This document shows, piece by piece, positions 1 through 7,288 of a stretch of DNA of 25,600 bases (positions are counted from its first letter, which is position 1; every line of letters starts with the position of its first letter). The notes below the pieces were generated by a model. The model was not told the origin of the DNA and did not search any database. It saw only the letters and a list, made by a program, of their open reading frames with translations. Origin of the DNA: Oscillospiraceae bacterium (GTDB lineage Bacteria > Bacillota > Clostridia > Oscillospirales > Acutalibacteraceae); assembly GCA_022508705.1 (NCBI GenBank), contig JAFLUO010000012.1, forward strand, positions 2,664 to 28,263, written 5' to 3'. A program made the translations under genes and the position numbers.

Positions 1-185
1 CTGACAGACTGTTGATTGAAACTGACTGCCCATATATGACTCCCGTGCCGTTCAGAGGAAAGAGGAACGATTCCTCTCTCATTCCGTACACTGCACAAAA
101 AATGGCCGAGGTGAGAGGCGTTTCCCCACAGGAAATTCTTGATTTAACGGCAAAAAACGCAAAAACTTTGTTTAATATAAAATGA
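1..185 (+). CDS. tatD: TatD family metal-dependent hydrolase, 3' end only
   Basis: Only the last 60 codons are in the window, read in the frame beginning at base 3 and stopping with TGA at 183-185. The piece has the C-terminal TatD signature: IETDCPY followed by TPVPFRGKRND, then a helix with PQEILDLTAKNAKTLF. In this family the aspartate of the ETD motif is a metal ligand of the TIM-barrel active site, and the proteins act as metal-dependent DNases or 3'-exonucleases in the cytoplasm. The 5' part, start codon and promoter lie outside. The next gene begins 15 bases after the stop, so the two may share a transcript. Family assignment is confident; the exact substrate is not shown by the sequence. 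Confidence 0.85.
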   Translation, partial: DRLLIETDCPYMTPVPFRGKRNDSSLIPYTAQKMAEVRGVSPQEILDLTAKNAKTLFNIK

Positions 186-200
186 AATCAGAGGTACACA

Positions 201-500
201 ATGCTTAAACATATTGTAATGTGGAAATTCAAAGCGGCTGAAGGCAAAACTCTCAAAGAAAATGTTCAAATCGTTAAAAACGGGCTTGAAAGCTTACCAC
301 CTAAAGTACCGCATATTAAAAAGCTCACATTTTTGGAAAATCAGGTTGAGTGTGACCGCAATTTTGATGCTCTTTTGATAGTCGAAACAGAAAACGAGCA
401 GGAATTGGAAAATTACAAAAATCACCCCGAGCACAAAAAGGTTGCGGAGTATGTTAAAAAGGTCACCGAAAACCGCGGTGCAGTTGATATTTGGGAGTAA
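201..500 (+). CDS. Dabb (stress-responsive alpha/beta barrel) domain protein
   Basis: A 99-residue protein filling one Dabb domain. It opens with MLKHIVMWKFK, typical of the first strand of the fold, has a central basic and proline segment (LPPKVPHIKKL), and ends with the usual pattern of a tyrosine/histidine segment (YKNHPEHKKVAEYVK) followed by a last strand (RGAVDIWE). Dabb proteins are small dimeric ferredoxin-like barrels; some plant members are salt-stress induced and a few are cyclases, but bacterial members mostly have no known role. The start has a GAGGT ribosome binding site (191-195) at good spacing. It follows tatD by 15 bases and is closed by a strong hairpin at 507-537. Fold assignment good, function unknown. 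Confidence 0.8.
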   Translation: MLKHIVMWKFKAAEGKTLKENVQIVKNGLESLPPKVPHIKKLTFLENQVECDRNFDALLIVETENEQELENYKNHPEHKKVAEYVKKVTENRGAVDIWE

Positions 501-506
501 CAAAGT

Positions 507-537
507 AAAACGGCAGTTCACAACGAACTGCCGTTTT
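507..537. terminator. Two-way intrinsic terminator between converging genes
   Basis: A 13-base-pair perfect stem (AAAACGGCAGTTC at 507-519 against 525-537) with a 5-base loop. The arms end in TTTT on both strands, so it can stop the Dabb transcript on the plus strand and the penicillin-binding protein transcript on the minus strand. Confidence 0.85.
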
Positions 538-547
538 GTTTACAAAT

Positions 548-2146
548 TCATTTTCTTCCGTCTATTATTTCACAGATTGTTTCTGTTACTGTTTTAAAAA
601 TCGGGGCGCAGTCGTTAGCACCTGAGGTGCCGTCCTCTTTTAAAATTACAACCGTATAAGTTTTTTCATTATATGTGAAATATCCGCAAAACCAGGTGTG
701 TAAAATTTCTCTGCCGTCTTTTATCCATCCGCTTTGCGCCGTTGCGGTTTTTCCGCATCCTCTCGCCTTTTCAGTGAATCCAAGTTTTGCCGTACCATTC
801 TCAACCACTCCACGCAGTATTTTGTCAAGGCGCCCCGCTGTGTCCTTGCTTATAACACGCACGCCTTCGTCTGGCACAAGCCTTTGAATCACCTCTTGAT
901 TTTCACCTAAAATAGCATTCATTAAAACAGGCGTATGGTAAACTCCGCCGTTTGCTATTGCGGAATATGCCGCCGCCATTTGCCACGGAGTTGCGAGCAG
1001 TGTCCCCTGCCCGAAGGAAAGATTTGCAAGCGCTGACTGGGAAGACAACTCTGAAAGTGATGGCAGATTTCCTTTTTTGGAATAAATCCCGTCTTCATAC
1101 TCAAAGCTTTTGCCGAGCCCCAGCCCCTCGCAAATGTTTAACAGCTTTTCAGCTCCCACACTTTGACCCAAATGTATGAAATAAGTATTACAGGACTTTT
1201 CCATGGCCTGTGCCATTTCTGTTTGTCCGTGGGCAATACCGTTATTGCAACGAAAGGATTTTCCCCCTACTGAAATAATTCCGTTGCAATAATGCTCAAC
1301 TTCAATTCCGTTTTCGAGCGCCGCCGCCGCAACAAAGGGCTTGAAAACCGAGCCTACGCTGTATGCCGTATCTGCACGGTTAATTAAAGGTGCATTCTCT
1401 TTGTTAAGATATGCGGCAACATTTTGCGGGTCAAAGGACGGTAGCGAGCAGGAAGCTAAGATTTCTGAATTTTCACTGTCCATTATAACCGCCGCACCTA
1501 CACTGATGTCAGAGTTATTCATTATTTTTTGAAGTGCGGACTGAAATTCTTTGTCAATCGTCAAAGAAATTCCGCCTGCGTCGGGGTAATTCGTTTCTGT
1601 AACATTTATTTTTTGACCGAGAAGTATTCGGTTTTGAGCGTCAGCGCTCCAAGTGGCGCGCACGGTTCCGCCTGTCATTTTAAGAAAACTGTCATAGTTT
1701 TTTTCAAGACCTGCAACACCGTTACCGTCGCCGTCCAAATAGCCGATTAAATGGGGGCAAAGGTTTTCTCCATTATATCTTTTTACTACGCCAACGGACA
1801 CTATTTCATTTTCATTAAAAATGTGTGTGCAGTTAAGTTTGATAATTTTACCGTTTGACATTTTTGAATAAATGTCGGACATTTCGCTATCACTCATATA
1901 CGGTTCAAGCTTTTTGAGAGCCTCGGTGCTCGGCAACGCATAGCAAATATAACTTTTATCCGTATTTACGAGCGGAATTAGATTTCTGTCGTAAATTCCA
2001 CCTCTTGAAATGTTGACGGTTTCAGATTTTGTGCCCACCGTTTCTGAAACTTCCGTATTTTGAATGAGTATATATGAAAGATTCACCGTCAGCATACCGA
2101 ATATAACCATAAGCATGAAAAACAGTATCGCCACTCTTTTGTGCAT
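548..2146 (-). CDS. Class B penicillin-binding protein (FtsI/SpoVD-like transpeptidase)
   Basis: A 532-residue protein with a short cytoplasmic start, one membrane anchor (about residues 5-29), a dimerisation/pedestal region and a C-terminal transpeptidase domain. The catalytic serine tetrad is S266-V-F-K269, the second motif S318-C-N320, and the FGQG...TPWQMAAAYSAIANGG block typical of PBP2/FtsI follows at about 378-401. The third motif, normally KTG, reads K466-T-A468. Such enzymes crosslink septal or spore peptidoglycan outside the membrane. No PASTA domains are present, unlike many SpoVD or PBP2x proteins, so it is a compact member. It lies downstream of a PAP2 phosphatase on the same strand, separated by a terminator-like hairpin (2147-2182) whose distal arm carries its GGGTGA ribosome binding site. 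Whether it serves division, elongation or sporulation cannot be told from sequence alone. Confidence 0.88.
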   Translation of the reverse strand: MHKRVAILFFMLMVIFGMLTVNLSYILIQNTEVSETVGTKSETVNISRGGIYDRNLIPLVNTDKSYICYALPSTEALKKLEPYMSDSEMSDIYSKMSNGKIIKLNCTHIFNENEIVSVGVVKRYNGENLCPHLIGYLDGDGNGVAGLEKNYDSFLKMTGGTVRATWSADAQNRILLGQKINVTETNYPDAGGISLTIDKEFQSALQKIMNNSDISVGAAVIMDSENSEILASCSLPSFDPQNVAAYLNKENAPLINRADTAYSVGSVFKPFVAAAALENGIEVEHYCNGIISVGGKSFRCNNGIAHGQTEMAQAMEKSCNTYFIHLGQSVGAEKLLNICEGLGLGKSFEYEDGIYSKKGNLPSLSELSSQSALANLSFGQGTLLATPWQMAAAYSAIANGGVYHTPVLMNAILGENQEVIQRLVPDEGVRVISKDTAGRLDKILRGVVENGTAKLGFTEKARGCGKTATAQSGWIKDGREILHTWFCGYFTYNEKTYTVVILKEDGTSGANDCAPIFKTVTETICEIIDGRK

Positions 2147-2182
2147 AAAAAATCACCCGTATCTATTATTGACACGGGTGAT
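2147..2182 (-). terminator. Hairpin plus U-tract that also contains the PBP ribosome binding site
   Basis: On the minus strand a 9-base-pair stem (ATCACCCGT at 2174-2182 against ACGGGTGAT at 2152-2160, 13-base loop) is followed by six T residues (2147-2152) that directly abut the ATG of the penicillin-binding protein. It has the form of an intrinsic terminator for the PAP2 gene. Its second arm holds GGGTGAT, the only good match to the 16S anti-Shine-Dalgarno for the next gene, at normal spacing. The hairpin may therefore both attenuate transcription and mask translation. Confidence 0.6.
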
Positions 2183-2198
2183 ATATTTTAAATAAATA

Positions 2199-2846
2199 TT
2201 ATGCTTTTTTTGAAAATTTGTCAAGAAGGTCAAAGTCATTAAACTTTTTAATAAGCGGATTTTCTGACTGATTTGCAAATTTAAGAATTGCTCTTGCAAC
2301 AAAATAACCGAGAATGCCTGCAATAACACCGATGCAAAATCCGCCGATAACATCTGTGGGGTAATGTACGCAAAGGTAAATTCTTGAAAGCCCTGTTCCC
2401 ACCGCCATTACAAGGAATATCCAGCTAAACTTTTTGTTTAATGTGCTGAAAAGTGCAACTGCAGTTTCAAAAGCAAGGGTTGTATGGCCTGACGGGAAAG
2501 ATTTATCGCTTTCAACATGGGAACCTGCCTGAGTGTACCAGTTCATATAATCTGCGCTGTCTTTATAATATATGTACGGGCGGGGTCTGCCGAAAAGAGG
2601 CTTGAAAATGCCGTTTGTCATTATAGTACCGAAAACGATAGCCAATAAAAGAGTGCCGCCTGTTTTGCGAAGACGCTTTGTTGAAAGACAAAAGAGTGCA
2701 AAAAGAGCAAGCGGAATAACAAATTTACCCTCGCCAAAGAATGTGAAAAACTCTGCCACATAATTCATTACCGTGCTGTGAAGAGAGCTGAAAATTTCAT
2801 AAATTTTCCAATCGAAACCGTCGAACACCGAAAAATCAAAATTCAT
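2199..2846 (-). CDS. PAP2 family membrane phosphatase
   Basis: A 215-residue multi-pass membrane protein with all three parts of the PAP2 signature: KPLFGRPRP, PSGHTT and SRIYLCVHYPTDVIGG, so it should be an active acid phosphatase/phosphotransferase. Hydrophobic segments precede and follow the motifs, giving about five or six membrane spans with the active site at the outer face. The role is probably lipid pyrophosphate dephosphorylation, for instance undecaprenyl pyrophosphate recycling as in BcrC/YbjG, which would fit its cell-wall neighbour; phosphatidylglycerophosphate or other lipids are possible. The ATG at 2846 is chosen because AAAGGAG lies 8 bases before it; a longer reading frame would need a TTG upstream of this site. 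A promoter matches at 2878-2906. Confidence 0.85.
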   Translation of the reverse strand: MNFDFSVFDGFDWKIYEIFSSLHSTVMNYVAEFFTFFGEGKFVIPLALFALFCLSTKRLRKTGGTLLLAIVFGTIMTNGIFKPLFGRPRPYIYYKDSADYMNWYTQAGSHVESDKSFPSGHTTLAFETAVALFSTLNKKFSWIFLVMAVGTGLSRIYLCVHYPTDVIGGFCIGVIAGILGYFVARAILKFANQSENPLIKKFNDFDLLDKFSKKA

Positions 2847-2877
2847 AATGATTTCTCCTTTCATATTGATTACCAAT

Positions 2878-2906
2878 ATTCTACTATAAAATTATATAAT
2901 TTTCAA
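2878..2906 (-). promoter_or_regulatory. SigA-type promoter for the PAP2 gene
   Basis: On the minus strand TTGAAA (2901-2906), a 17-base spacer and TAGAAT (2878-2883) lie 31 bases upstream of the PAP2 start. Both hexamers are one or two bases from consensus. The region is AT-rich, so chance matches are possible. Confidence 0.5.
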
Positions 2907-2945
2907 GGGGAAATAATTCGTTGATTTAATATTCAAAATAAAAAT

Positions 2946-3929
2946 TTAATTCACGCAAACCTCGTTTTCACTTTTACCATCTTCAAAAAACGCTACTATG
3001 TTATTTACAGTCGTTGTTGCAATCGCTTCAAGTGCTTCTTCCGTTAAAAATGCCTGGTGTGACGTTAAAATGACATTCGGCATGGAAATAAGCCTTGCAA
3101 GAGTGTCGTCTTCAAGAATATGACCCGAAACATCTCTGAAAAAAAGGTCAGATTCTTCTTCGTAAACATCAAGACACGCAGCGCCTATCTTTCGGGTTTT
3201 AATCCCTTCAAGAAGTGCCTCGGCATCTATGAGCGCACCCCTGGAGGTGTTGATTATCACAACGCCTTTTTTCAATTTTTCGATAACACTTTCATTGAGA
3301 ATATGATGCGTTTCATCAGTCAGCGGGCAATGAAAAGAAATAACATCACTTTTCTCCCAAATTTCATCAAGAGAAACATAATTCGGCCCCTCGTCTGTCA
3401 AAGGAAATTTATCATAGCACAAAACGTTCATTCCAAAGCCCTTGCAAATGTCAATAAAGCACTTGCCAATTTTACCAGTACCCACAACGCCCACTGTTTT
3501 GCCGTGAAGGTCAAAGCCCGTAAGTCCGTTAAGGGAAAAATTGAAATCTTTAGTGCGGATATACGCTTTGTGTATTCGCCTGATAGATGTCATAAGCATA
3601 GCTATTGCGTGCTCGGCAACGGAATACGGCGAATAGGCAGGGACACGCACAACGGGAATTTTCCCTTTGCAAGCGTCTAAATCAACATTATTGTAACCTG
3701 CGCAACGTAAGGCAATCAGCTTGATGCCGAAGTCTACCAGCTTTTCAATCGTTTCACTGTCAAGCGTGTCGTTCACGAATGCACAAACACATTCTGCTCC
3801 TTTTGCAAGCCCTGCCGTATCTGCATTTAGTTTTGTTTCATAAAATTTTACGGTTATATCTTTTCCCTGCAAAGCCTTTTCAAAGGATGAAATATCATAA
3901 GGCTTGCTGTCGAAAAATGCTACTTTCAC
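2946..3929 (-). CDS. ldhA: D-lactate dehydrogenase (LdhA type, D-2-hydroxyacid dehydrogenase family)
   Basis: A 327-residue NAD-dependent dehydrogenase reducing pyruvate to D-lactate in fermentation. It shows the LdhA-specific blocks ALRCAGYNNVDLD (73-85), VRVPAYSPYSVAEHAI and NFSLNGLTGFDL, the nucleotide loop GTGKIG (150-155), and the catalytic triad expected from the family: R230 in NTSRGALID, E259 in the YEEESDLFF block, and H291 in HQAFLTEEAL. These blocks match E. coli LdhA closely, which separates it from VanH or general 2-hydroxyacid enzymes. The start is taken as GTG at 3929, because GGGAG lies 8 bases before it and the protein then begins MKVAFF like its homologues; an upstream GTG at 3944 would fall on that ribosome binding site. 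It has its own likely promoter and no clear terminator. Confidence 0.9.
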   Translation of the reverse strand: MKVAFFDSKPYDISSFEKALQGKDITVKFYETKLNADTAGLAKGAECVCAFVNDTLDSETIEKLVDFGIKLIALRCAGYNNVDLDACKGKIPVVRVPAYSPYSVAEHAIAMLMTSIRRIHKAYIRTKDFNFSLNGLTGFDLHGKTVGVVGTGKIGKCFIDICKGFGMNVLCYDKFPLTDEGPNYVSLDEIWEKSDVISFHCPLTDETHHILNESVIEKLKKGVVIINTSRGALIDAEALLEGIKTRKIGAACLDVYEEESDLFFRDVSGHILEDDTLARLISMPNVILTSHQAFLTEEALEAIATTTVNNIVAFFEDGKSENEVCVN

Positions 3930-3978
3930 TCTATTCTCTCCCACAATTTTTAATAGTATTTTGTCCTAAATCGTTGAA

Positions 3979-4008
3979 GTTATAGATTTTAATTTAAAAA
4001 TATGTTAA
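3979..4008 (-). promoter_or_regulatory. Possible promoter for ldhA
   Basis: On the minus strand TTAACA (4003-4008), an 18-base spacer and TATAAC (3979-3984). The AT-rich gap separates divergent ldhA and the FkbM gene, so a promoter is expected here; the match itself is only fair. I found no Rex-type operator (TTGT...ACAA inverted repeat) beside it. Confidence 0.35.
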
Positions 4009-4033
4009 AATGAAAATTCAAGGCGGTGAAAAG

Positions 4034-5077
4034 ATGTTCTCTTATTTATTAGATGTTGAATCTTCTTGGGAAAAGATAAAAAATTCACCCTATCCTGTTG
4101 CCGTATACGGAACAGGTAACGGTGCTGATAAGGTGTTTACTGAATTTGAGCATCTTGGAATTACTCCCCAATTTGTTGTCGCCAGCGATGGATTTGCAAG
4201 AGACCGCACTTTTCACGGCTACAAGGTTTTGCCGTTGAGCGAACTCCAAAGAAAAGTGACTGATTTCACAGTTGCTCTTTGCTTTGCAAACGGACGGGAA
4301 GATGTAATTGATAATATAAAAAAACTTTCTGAAAGGCACTCTGTAATTATGCCTTCCGTTCCCGTTTACGGTGACGAAATTTTCAATAAAGACTATTTTG
4401 AAAGCCATTTGAATGAAATAAATTCAGCTTATAAGTGTCTTGCTGACGAGAAATCCAAAGAGGTTTTTAAAAGCATAATTGAATTTCAGATTACGGGTGA
4501 TTTAAATTTACTGTTTGACTGTGAAACGGACAAGGAAGAGTCACTCTCTCTTTTAGGGCTTACTGAAAATGAAACTTATCTTGACCTTGGCGCATATCGG
4601 GGCGACACGATTGACGAGCTTGTAAAATTCACAGGCGGATACGCAAAAATAACGGCAGTGGAACCTGACGGGCGTTCATTTAAAAAGCTTTGCAGACACT
4701 CTGAGAATATGAAAAATATTTCTTTAATAAATGCGGTAGTATCAGACAAATGCGGAACATATTTTTTCGGCGGTAACAAAGGAAGAGGCAGCAGTATTAA
4801 AACTTGCGGTGATGAAATCCCGTCAATTACCGTTGATAGTCTTCAAACAAATTTCACATATATTAAAGCCGACACGGAAGGCGCTGAAATGCAAATGTTA
4901 AATGGCGCAATAAATACTTTACAAAGCAAACCTAAGCTTAATATTGCAGCTTATCACAGAAGTGAAGATATATTCGCACTTGTAAATAAAATCCATGAAA
5001 TAAACCCTGAATATGAAATTTACTTGCGCCACCACAGGCATATTTCATTTTGGGATACTAATCTTTACTGCAAATAA
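4034..5077 (+). CDS. FkbM family methyltransferase with N-terminal nucleotide-binding-like domain
   Basis: A 347-residue protein. The C-terminal half is an FkbM-type SAM-dependent methyltransferase: YLDLGAYRGDTIDELV (motif I, near residue 180), then AVEPDGRSFKKL, the FkbM block YIKADTEGAEMQML, and a family ending with AAYHRSEDIF and LRHHRHISFWDTNLYC. The N-terminal part (about residues 20-75) begins PVAVYGTGNGADKV and continues ASDGFARDRTFHGYKVLPLSEL, resembling the Rossmann-like half domain seen in sugar-nucleotide modifying proteins. FkbM enzymes O-methylate polyketides, sugars or glycans; the substrate here is unknown. The ATG at 4034 is chosen over one at 4010 since AAGGCGGTGA lies at correct spacing before it. 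Neighbours (ldhA, two HAD phosphatases) give no pathway. Confidence 0.8.
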   Translation: MFSYLLDVESSWEKIKNSPYPVAVYGTGNGADKVFTEFEHLGITPQFVVASDGFARDRTFHGYKVLPLSELQRKVTDFTVALCFANGREDVIDNIKKLSERHSVIMPSVPVYGDEIFNKDYFESHLNEINSAYKCLADEKSKEVFKSIIEFQITGDLNLLFDCETDKEESLSLLGLTENETYLDLGAYRGDTIDELVKFTGGYAKITAVEPDGRSFKKLCRHSENMKNISLINAVVSDKCGTYFFGGNKGRGSSIKTCGDEIPSITVDSLQTNFTYIKADTEGAEMQMLNGAINTLQSKPKLNIAAYHRSEDIFALVNKIHEINPEYEIYLRHHRHISFWDTNLYCK

Positions 5078-5150
5078 CAACTGTTACCGAAGCCTTTAAT
5101 TAAGATCAACCTATCATAAAATTTAAATTGTAAATAACGGAGACACAAAT

Positions 5151-5981
5151 ATGGCAGTTAAACTTATAATGACCGATTTAGACGGAACTCTTTTTAAAGA
5201 TAACCATATAAGCATTTCCGAAAGAAATATAGCCGCATTAAAAAGGGCAAAGGAAAAAGGCATTAAAATCTGTATTTCTACTGGGCGGACAAAGTCACTT
5301 ACTTTTGATGCAACTACGGCTTTACCCTTTGCAGATTACATAATCACCTCAAACGGCGCAGTAACCTATGACGCACAAACAGATGAAATTATTACGTCAC
5401 AGCTTTTAGATGCGGAAAAATCGAAGAAAGTGTTTTCTGTAATAAACGAACATTCCCTTACTCACGAAATTTATTTTCAAGGTGAATGTTTTCTTGACGG
5501 GTATTCCGCAAAACTTTACAATTACGGCAACATTTCCGCACATTACCTTAAAGTGCTTAAAGACAAAGCAAATGTTGTTCCGAATTTGTCCGAGCATATC
5601 GGAAACTGCGGTGTTGAAAAAATCAACATTATGCACATCACAGGTGAAGAGCTCCCCAGCGTAAAAAGTGAAATTCAAAATATCGGCGGAATTTTTGTTA
5701 CTTCCTCTATCCCTGAAAATCTTGAAATGAATAATCATAATGCGAACAAGGGATATGCCCTCAAAAAGCTTTGCGAAATTATGGGTATTGGCGAAAATGA
5801 GGTTATGGCATTCGGCGACAGCGGCAACGACTGCGAAATGCTGAAAATTGCAGGTCATTCTTATGCAATGGCAAATGCCTGGGAAGAAGCCAAAAGTGCC
5901 GCACAAGTTGTCACTTTATCAAATGAAGATGACGGTGTAGCCGTAGAAATCGAAAAATATCTTGAATCATTGAAGGATTGA
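5151..5981 (+). CDS. Cof-type HAD-IIB family phosphatase
   Basis: A 276-residue cytoplasmic hydrolase. HAD motif I is D9-L-D11-G-T-L near the N-terminus, motif II lies in ISTGR, a C2B-type cap fills the middle, a lysine precedes in the HNANKGYAL block, and motif IV is GDSGNDCEML at about residue 222. Length and order match the Cof/YidA/YwpJ group, which dephosphorylates sugar phosphates, FMN or other small phosphate esters with broad overlap, so no substrate can be named. The start has CGGAGA upstream. It runs directly into a second, unrelated-type HAD gene 3 bases after its stop, so the two are co-expressed. Confidence 0.88.
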   Translation: MAVKLIMTDLDGTLFKDNHISISERNIAALKRAKEKGIKICISTGRTKSLTFDATTALPFADYIITSNGAVTYDAQTDEIITSQLLDAEKSKKVFSVINEHSLTHEIYFQGECFLDGYSAKLYNYGNISAHYLKVLKDKANVVPNLSEHIGNCGVEKINIMHITGEELPSVKSEIQNIGGIFVTSSIPENLEMNNHNANKGYALKKLCEIMGIGENEVMAFGDSGNDCEMLKIAGHSYAMANAWEEAKSAAQVVTLSNEDDGVAVEIEKYLESLKD

Positions 5982-5984
5982 ATT

Positions 5985-6632
5985 ATGAACATAAAAGATT
6001 TTGACGGAATAATTTTTGACCTTGACGGCACGTTCATTGACTCAATGGACGTTTGGCATGAGGTTGATGTGGAATTTTTTAAAAGACGGAATATTCCCCT
6101 GCCCCCTGATTACAAAGAAAAAATTAAAACCATGCATTTCAAATCGGCGGCAAAATTCACGAAAGAAGAATATAATCTGCCCGACTCGGAAGAGGATATA
6201 ATCGAAGAATGGCACAGTCTTTGTATGGATCAATACAAAACTTCCGTTATGCTGAAAGACGGTGCCGCTGAATTTATTGAATTTTGTAAAGCAAACGGGC
6301 TTAAAACGGCGTATGCCACCGCTTCTGACGATGATTTATGCACAGCCGTTTTACAGAACAACGCAATTGCACATTTGTTTGACTCGAAAACCTATGTACA
6401 TGAGGCTGGCAAAGACAAAACCCACCCGGATGTTTATCTTTTAGCGGCAGAGAAAATCGGTGTTTCACCTTCAAAATGTATTGTTGTTGAGGATATACTT
6501 ATCGGTTTTAAAAGCGCAAAGAAAGCGGGATTTACCGTTATAGCAATGTATGATGAATCTTCAAAAAGCGATTGGGAAGAAATGTGCAAAATCGCTGATA
6601 AAAATATTCGCTCATTCAAGGAACTTCTTTGA
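5985..6632 (+). CDS. HAD-IA family phosphatase, beta-phosphoglucomutase-like
   Basis: A 215-residue HAD enzyme of subclass IA. Motif I is FDLDGTFIDS (nucleophile D12, acid/base D14), followed by a helical C1 cap, motif II in ATASDDD, the lysine region AGKDKTHPDVYLLAAEKIGV and motif IV VVEDILIGFKSAKKAGF. The HPDVYLLAAEKIGV and VVED pattern is shared by beta-phosphoglucomutases and by sugar-phosphate or pseudouridine-phosphate phosphatases. It starts 3 bases after the Cof-type gene with AAGGA in the end of that gene serving as ribosome binding site, so translation is probably coupled. The next gene has its own promoter beginning 5 bases past this stop. Substrate not deducible. Confidence 0.85.
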   Translation: MNIKDFDGIIFDLDGTFIDSMDVWHEVDVEFFKRRNIPLPPDYKEKIKTMHFKSAAKFTKEEYNLPDSEEDIIEEWHSLCMDQYKTSVMLKDGAAEFIEFCKANGLKTAYATASDDDLCTAVLQNNAIAHLFDSKTYVHEAGKDKTHPDVYLLAAEKIGVSPSKCIVVEDILIGFKSAKKAGFTVIAMYDESSKSDWEEMCKIADKNIRSFKELL

Positions 6633-6637
6633 ATGTC

Positions 6638-6666
6638 TTTACAAATGAATAAAAAAAGCGTATTAT
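6638..6666 (+). promoter_or_regulatory. SigA-type promoter of pduL
   Basis: TTTACA (6638-6643), a 17-base spacer and TATTAT (6661-6666). The -35 begins five bases after the stop of the HAD gene. A 9-base motif, ATTTGTAAA, occurs inverted over the -35 (6638-6646) and twice directly at 6669-6677 and 6679-6687, around the expected transcription start. Confidence 0.6.
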
Positions 6667-6710
6667 ATATTTGTAAAAATTTGTAAAACTATAAAAAGGA
6701 AGTATTAAAT

Positions 6711-7280
6711 ATGGAAAAAACTGTTTTAATTGAAACATCTGCAAGACACGTTCATGTGACGAAAGAGGCTCTTGAAATACTCTTTGGCGAAGGTCATGAG
6801 CTTACAAAGAAAAAAGATCTTTCACAGCCCGGTCAGTACGCCTGTGAAGAAAGAATAGCTGTTATCGGCCCGAAGGGTCAATTCCCTGCAGTTTCTATTC
6901 TCGGCCCTGTAAGACCTGCTACTCAGGTTGAAATTTCCGCCTCTGACGCACGCTCAATCGGCGTTCCGGCAGTTGTCCGTGAATCGGGCGACATTGCAGG
7001 CACACCTGGCTGCAAACTTGTAGGCCCCGCAGGCGAAGTTGAAATTTCCGAGGGTGTTATCGTTGCAAAAAGACACATTCACATGACTCCCGAGGATGCT
7101 GAAAATTACGGACTGACCGATAAGCAAATCGTAAACGTTAAAGTGCCTTCAAACGGCAGAGAGCTTATTTTCGGTGACGTTGTTGTCAGAGTAAATGCGA
7201 ATTTCAAACTTGCAATGCACATTGACACGGACGAGTCAAACGCTGCTCTTCCCAACGGAGAGCTTGGAATTATTCTTTAA
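6711..7280 (+). CDS. pduL: Phosphate propanoyltransferase / phosphotransacetylase, PduL type
   Basis: A 189-residue PduL, which moves an acyl group between coenzyme A and phosphate (acetyl-CoA or propanoyl-CoA to the acyl phosphate). The two beta-barrel repeats are visible: the first with ARHVHVT (H13, H15), the second with AKRHIHMT (H122, H124), and the C-terminal MHIDTDESNA (H170). These histidines are the zinc and active-site residues of the family. The protein starts directly at the first strand and lacks an N-terminal encapsulation peptide, and no microcompartment shell gene is in the window, so it is probably a cytosolic enzyme replacing Pta for acetate and ATP formation with AckA. It has its own promoter, an AAAGGAAG ribosome binding site and a hairpin terminator. 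Confidence 0.92.
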   Translation: MEKTVLIETSARHVHVTKEALEILFGEGHELTKKKDLSQPGQYACEERIAVIGPKGQFPAVSILGPVRPATQVEISASDARSIGVPAVVRESGDIAGTPGCKLVGPAGEVEISEGVIVAKRHIHMTPEDAENYGLTDKQIVNVKVPSNGRELIFGDVVVRVNANFKLAMHIDTDESNAALPNGELGIIL

Positions 7281-7288
7281 TAAAGCAA

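Noticed and set aside
2199..2876. Longer PAP2 reading frame starting at a TTG at 2876
   Set aside because: The AAAGGAG site lies inside this extension, 8 bases before the ATG at 2846, so the extra ten codons are leader sequence.
3120..3680. 186-codon open frame on the plus strand inside ldhA
   Set aside because: It is antisense to a well-conserved dehydrogenase, has no ribosome binding site and its product resembles no known family.
3944..4008. Possible Rex operator upstream of ldhA
   Set aside because: The visible inverted repeat is ACAA...TTGT, the opposite orientation to the Rex consensus TTGT...ACAA, and is poor beyond four bases.
5095..5122. TTTAAT-16-TAAAAT as promoter of the Cof-type phosphatase
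   Set aside because: Both hexamers are weak and the gap is AT-rich, where such matches are common by chance.
5406..5906. 166-codon open frame on the minus strand inside the Cof-type phosphatase
   Set aside because: Antisense to a clear HAD gene; the composition looks like reverse-complement coding sequence.
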